From an uncultured Oscillospiraceae bacterium (GTDB lineage Bacteria > Bacillota > Clostridia > Oscillospirales > Ruminococcaceae): 6,413 nucleotides of DNA. A program made the position numbers and the translations under genes. Of the stretch, positions 4,183-6,413 are shown piece after piece. Positions within the stretch are counted from its first letter, which is position 1. Every line of letters starts with the position of its first letter. The stretch is taken from positions 1 through 6,413 of the forward strand of contig CATXYA010000104.1 of assembly GCA_958403605.1 (NCBI GenBank), in the 5' to 3' direction. A model generated the notes under the pieces. The model saw only the letters and a list, made by a program, of their open reading frames with translations. It had not been told where the DNA came from and made no database searches.

Positions 4183-5046
4183 ATGGAAAACAGCATCGAA
4201 GTGCGCGGCCTGACCAAGCACTACAAGGATTTCAGCCTCAGCGACGTGTCCTTCCGCGTCCCGCAGGGCTCGATCGTGGGCTTTATCGGCGAAAACGGCG
4301 CGGGCAAGACCACCACCATCAAAGCCATTCTCGGGTTGCTGAACATCGACGGCGGCGAGATCACCGTTTTGGGTCAGCCGGTCTCCCGCTCTTCCCACGG
4401 CGCCAACGCGGAGGTAGGCGTGGTCATGGAGGGCGCGTTCTTCTCCAGCACCTTCAACACCGCCGAGATCGCGGGCACCATGCGGCTGCTGCATCCCAAT
4501 TGGGACGACGCGCTGTATTGGGATTACTGCCGCCGCTTCAATCTGCCCGCGCAAAAGCCCTACAAGGATTTTTCCCGCGGCATGCGCGTGAAGCTGGCGT
4601 TTGCCACCGCTTTGGCCCACCGCCCCCGGCTGCTGATCCTGGACGAGGCCACCAGCGGGCTGGACCCTGTGGTGCGGGGCGAAATGCTGGATCTGTTTCT
4701 CGATTATATCCAGGACGAGCAGCACAGCATCCTGCTGTCCAGCCACATCACGTCCGATCTGGAAAAAGTGGCGGACTACATCGTCTTCATCCATGAGGGC
4801 AAGATCGTGTTCGAGCTGTCCAAGGACGAGATGCAGGAGCGGTTCGCGGTGGTGAAATGCGCGCGCGGCGGCCAGGCCACTTTGAAGAGCGCCCACATCC
4901 TGGGCCAGCGGGAGAGCCGTTTTGACGCGGAGGTGCTGGTGGACAACGCGGCCGAGACGCGCCGCGCCAATCCCGGCGTCCTGATGGAGCCCGCGTCCAT
5001 CGACGATATTATGACCTTTTTTGCGAAAGGCGGCGAACAAGCATGA
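4183..5046 (+). CDS. ABC transporter ATP-binding protein (YtrB/EcsA-like)
   Basis: This is the ATPase subunit that powers the permease encoded next. Residues 1-210 form the nucleotide-binding domain: Walker A G-E-N-G-A-G-K-T-T at 36-44, signature F-S-R-G-M-R at 130-135, Walker B L-L-I-L-D-E-A at 150-156, D-loop S-G-L-D-P at 158-162, and H-loop His188. The Q-loop position appears to be Glu83 (V-M-E-G) rather than Gln, and the signature is S-R-G-M-R rather than L-S-G-G-Q. Both variants occur in exporters of the YtrB/EcsA type. Residues 211-287 are an extra C-terminal region usual in this group. GGGAG (4171-4175) lies seven bases before the ATG. The stop overlaps the permease start by four bases (ATGA), suggesting translational coupling. 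Confidence 0.95.
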   Translation: MENSIEVRGLTKHYKDFSLSDVSFRVPQGSIVGFIGENGAGKTTTIKAILGLLNIDGGEITVLGQPVSRSSHGANAEVGVVMEGAFFSSTFNTAEIAGTMRLLHPNWDDALYWDYCRRFNLPAQKPYKDFSRGMRVKLAFATALAHRPRLLILDEATSGLDPVVRGEMLDLFLDYIQDEQHSILLSSHITSDLEKVADYIVFIHEGKIVFELSKDEMQERFAVVKCARGGQATLKSAHILGQRESRFDAEVLVDNAAETRRANPGVLMEPASIDDIMTFFAKGGEQA

Positions 5047-5735
5047 AAACAACGTCTCATCCGATCCGGGGGCTTCTTTTAAAAGATTGGTACAGCATGC
5101 GCAGCTACCTGATGCGCCAGCTGGCACTGCTGGCTGTGGTGTATTTGATCATCGGCATGACGATGAAAACGATGTCCATGCTGCCCGCCATGATGATCAT
5201 GGGCACGATGATGGGCGGTCTTTCCGCCTTCTCCCTGGACGATGCCTGCCAGTGGAACGGCTATGCCTGTACGATGAATGTTTCCGCGCGGCAGCTGGCC
5301 AAGGCGCGTTACCTGATGTTTTACGGTTCCCTGTTTATTGTGGCCGTCGTCACCACGACCCTCAGCGGCCTGTTGGACGCGCTGCTGTTCTCCGGCAATG
5401 AGGACCGGCTGGAAAATATGATCATCGGCATGGCCGGCGGTGTGGCCGTCCTGCTGGTCTATGCTTTCATTCTGGCCCTCGACATCCCCCTCTTCTACAA
5501 GCTGGGCGTGGAAAAGGCCCGTGTGCCCATGACGCTCACCTTCGTGTTGCCCTTTGTCGTCATTTTCCCCACCGCCCAGTATTGGGGGCCCCTGCTCCAA
5601 AAGATCGATCTCAATGCCTTCACCCGCGTCCCCACCTTGGTGACCGCCGCGGCGGTGGTCCTGTTGGCGATGGCCGTCGTCGTCTATCTGTCGTATCACA
5701 TCAGTATCGGTATTTTGGAAAAGAAGGAATTCTGA
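5043..5735 (+). CDS. ABC-2 type permease (ABC2_membrane_5-like)
   Basis: This is the membrane subunit partnering the ATPase. The 230-residue protein has six likely helices at about 26-41, 46-64, 92-115, 126-148, 161-179 and 199-218. An amphipathic N-terminus (G-L-L-L-K-D-W) leads the first helix. The loop between helices 2 and 3, with D-D-x-x-x-W-N-x-Y-A and V-S-A-R-Q-L-A-K-A-R-Y, and the C-terminal S-Y-x-I-S-I-G-I-L-E-K-K-E-F are hallmarks of this permease family. The first two helices are notably Met-rich (nine Met within residues 39-57). One permease gene is present, so a homodimer with two ATPases is the simplest assembly. The substrate is unknown; export of, or protection from, an envelope-active compound is inferred from the YtrA-type regulator. 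Confidence 0.9.
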   Translation: MKTTSHPIRGLLLKDWYSMRSYLMRQLALLAVVYLIIGMTMKTMSMLPAMMIMGTMMGGLSAFSLDDACQWNGYACTMNVSARQLAKARYLMFYGSLFIVAVVTTTLSGLLDALLFSGNEDRLENMIIGMAGGVAVLLVYAFILALDIPLFYKLGVEKARVPMTLTFVLPFVVIFPTAQYWGPLLQKIDLNAFTRVPTLVTAAAVVLLAMAVVVYLSYHISIGILEKKEF

Positions 5736-5736
5736 C

Positions 5737-5952
5737 ATGAAAAACACGCACATCTGCCCCAAGTGCGGCAGCACGGAGATTTTCCACGTGCCGCCCTCGG
5801 AGTGGCTGCACACCCGGAGGATCAATGTCTATACCGGCCTGCACCTTGGCGGCAAGGTATTGGTGTCCCGCTTCATCTGCACCCGCTGCGGCTATGTGGA
5901 AAGCTGGGTGGAAGACCCCGGCGCTCTGGCCGCCCTGCGGGAAAAGCTGTGA
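5737..5952 (+). CDS. Small zinc-ribbon protein, last gene of the ABC operon
   Basis: This 71-residue protein has two Cys-x-x-Cys knuckles, Cys7/Cys10 (C-P-K-C-G) and Cys48/Cys51 (C-T-R-C-G). Together they should bind one zinc in a ribbon fold. The 37-residue insert between them is hydrophobic and Gly-containing (about 30-47). The tail W-V-E-D-P-G-A-L-A-A-L-R-E-K-L resembles small Firmicutes zinc-ribbon proteins that end in a W-I/V-D/E-D segment. There is no signal peptide or membrane helix, so it is probably cytosolic. It starts one base after the permease stop, with AAGGA (5724-5728) eight bases before its ATG. The biochemical role is unknown; a nucleic-acid- or protein-binding accessory to the transporter is possible. 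Confidence 0.85.
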   Translation: MKNTHICPKCGSTEIFHVPPSEWLHTRRINVYTGLHLGGKVLVSRFICTRCGYVESWVEDPGALAALREKL

Positions 5953-5970
5953 TCCTTTTACCGGTCTTTC

Positions 5971-6027
5971 AAAAAGAGCCGATGACCCGGAGTTTGATCC
6001 TCCCGGGCCACCGGCTCTTTCGTTTTT
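5971..6027. terminator. Bidirectional intrinsic terminator between convergent genes
   Basis: AAAGAGCCG (5973-5981) pairs with CGGCTCTTT (6012-6020). After two A-C mismatches and two pairs, CCCGG (5986-5990) pairs with CCGGG (6003-6007). TTTTT follows on the plus strand (6023-6027), and TTTTT also follows on the minus strand (complement of 5975-5971). It therefore ends both the zinc-ribbon operon and the protease gene. Confidence 0.9.
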
Positions 6028-6043
6028 GTGTCTGGCCTCCGGT

Positions 6044-6413
6044 TCAAACGGCGTTGTCCACTTCCGCGGGCCCCTTGGCTTTTCGCAGGAGCCACAGAGC
6101 ATAGCCGAGCGGGAGCACACATAACACGGCGGCAGTGATCAGCTGAAACAGCGGTGACCGCTCCACGGAAAAAATGCTCAGCGAATTGAGAATACCGTGC
6201 GCAAGGATGCAGGGCCAAAGGCTTTTCCCCTTCATAAAAATGACCGTAAACAAAAAGCCGATCGCCGCCGCATAACAAATTTGCAGCAGCGTGGGGATCA
6301 GGTCCCTGCCGTTCAGCAGGTTTACAAGATGCCCCATGCCAAAGGTGACGCTTGAAACAAGGACGGCCGATTTTACATTGTCCCGGCACATCGCTTTGAA
6401 AAGCAAGCCGCGG
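6044..6413 (-). CDS. CPBP-family intramembrane metalloprotease (CAAX protease/Abi), 5' part outside window
   Basis: This is the C-terminal part, about 123 residues, of a multi-span membrane protein. The first visible residues R-G-L-L-F-K match the end of motif 1 (E-E-x-x-x-R-G), whose two Glu lie beyond the window edge. Motif 2 appears as F-G-M-G-H-L (about visible residues 24-29), and motif 3 as I-L-A-H-G-I-L-N-S. These supply the two His expected for metal binding in the CPBP (Rce1-like) family. Hydrophobic helices surround the motifs and one follows near the C-terminus. An in-frame TTG at 6406 is very unlikely to be the start, because it falls inside motif 1. Bacterial members process prenylated or other membrane substrates or give bacteriocin self-immunity; the substrate here is unknown. 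Confidence 0.9.
   Translation of the reverse strand, partial: RGLLFKAMCRDNVKSAVLVSSVTFGMGHLVNLLNGRDLIPTLLQICYAAAIGFLFTVIFMKGKSLWPCILAHGILNSLSIFSVERSPLFQLITAAVLCVLPLGYALWLLRKAKGPAEVDNAV

Noticed and set aside
5043..5060. Possible frameshift at the ATPase/permease junction
   Set aside because: The 4-base ATGA overlap is ordinary translational coupling, and both proteins are full length for their families.
3973..5127. A 384-codon open frame on the minus strand opposite the regulator, ATPase and permease start
   Set aside because: It is antisense to a gene with intact Walker motifs, and its translation shows no recognisable fold or signal.

Overview
The window looks like chromosomal DNA from a GC-rich, anaerobic member of the Firmicutes/Clostridia, most likely an Oscillospiraceae-type gut bacterium (Faecalibacterium/Gemmiger/Subdoligranulum-like). 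This is inferred from strong AGGAGG-type ribosome binding sites, lipoprotein signal peptides, a superoxide reductase (typical of anaerobes), a YtrA-type GntR/ABC operon, and GC-rich coding DNA with AT-rich promoters. No rRNA, tRNA, phage, transposase or CRISPR is visible, and the genus cannot be fixed from this sequence alone.

Layout. Bases 1-175 are non-coding: the end of a dispersed palindromic repeat (copy A), a small hairpin and an intrinsic terminator. On the minus strand follow a superoxide reductase gene (176-550) and, upstream of it, a lipoprotein gene (646-1419) whose mature part looks like a tandem duplication. The lipoprotein gene is transcribed away from a divergent control region (1432-1558). 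Its plus-strand side drives an MscS-type mechanosensitive channel (1559-2605) and a Ser/Ala/Pro-linker lipoprotein (2609-3262), a two-gene operon ended by a textbook terminator (3281-3311).

Bases 3312-3805 carry no credible gene. They hold two more copies of the palindromic repeat in opposite orientation (copies B and C), bracketing about 210 bases made almost entirely of hairpins. This is the least explained part of the window and may be a non-autonomous mobile element or a structured RNA. After it comes a strong sigma-A type promoter with operator-like dyads.

That promoter drives a tightly packed four-gene operon (3806-5952): a GntR/YtrA-type repressor, an ABC ATPase, an ABC-2 type permease of the ABC2_membrane_5 kind, and a 71-residue zinc-ribbon protein. 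The expected logic is that the repressor binds its own promoter and is released when the envelope is challenged (as for YtrABCDEF in Bacillus or PmtR-PmtABCD in Staphylococcus). The role of the zinc-ribbon partner is unknown. A bidirectional terminator separates this operon from a convergent CPBP-family membrane protease gene, which runs off the right end of the window.
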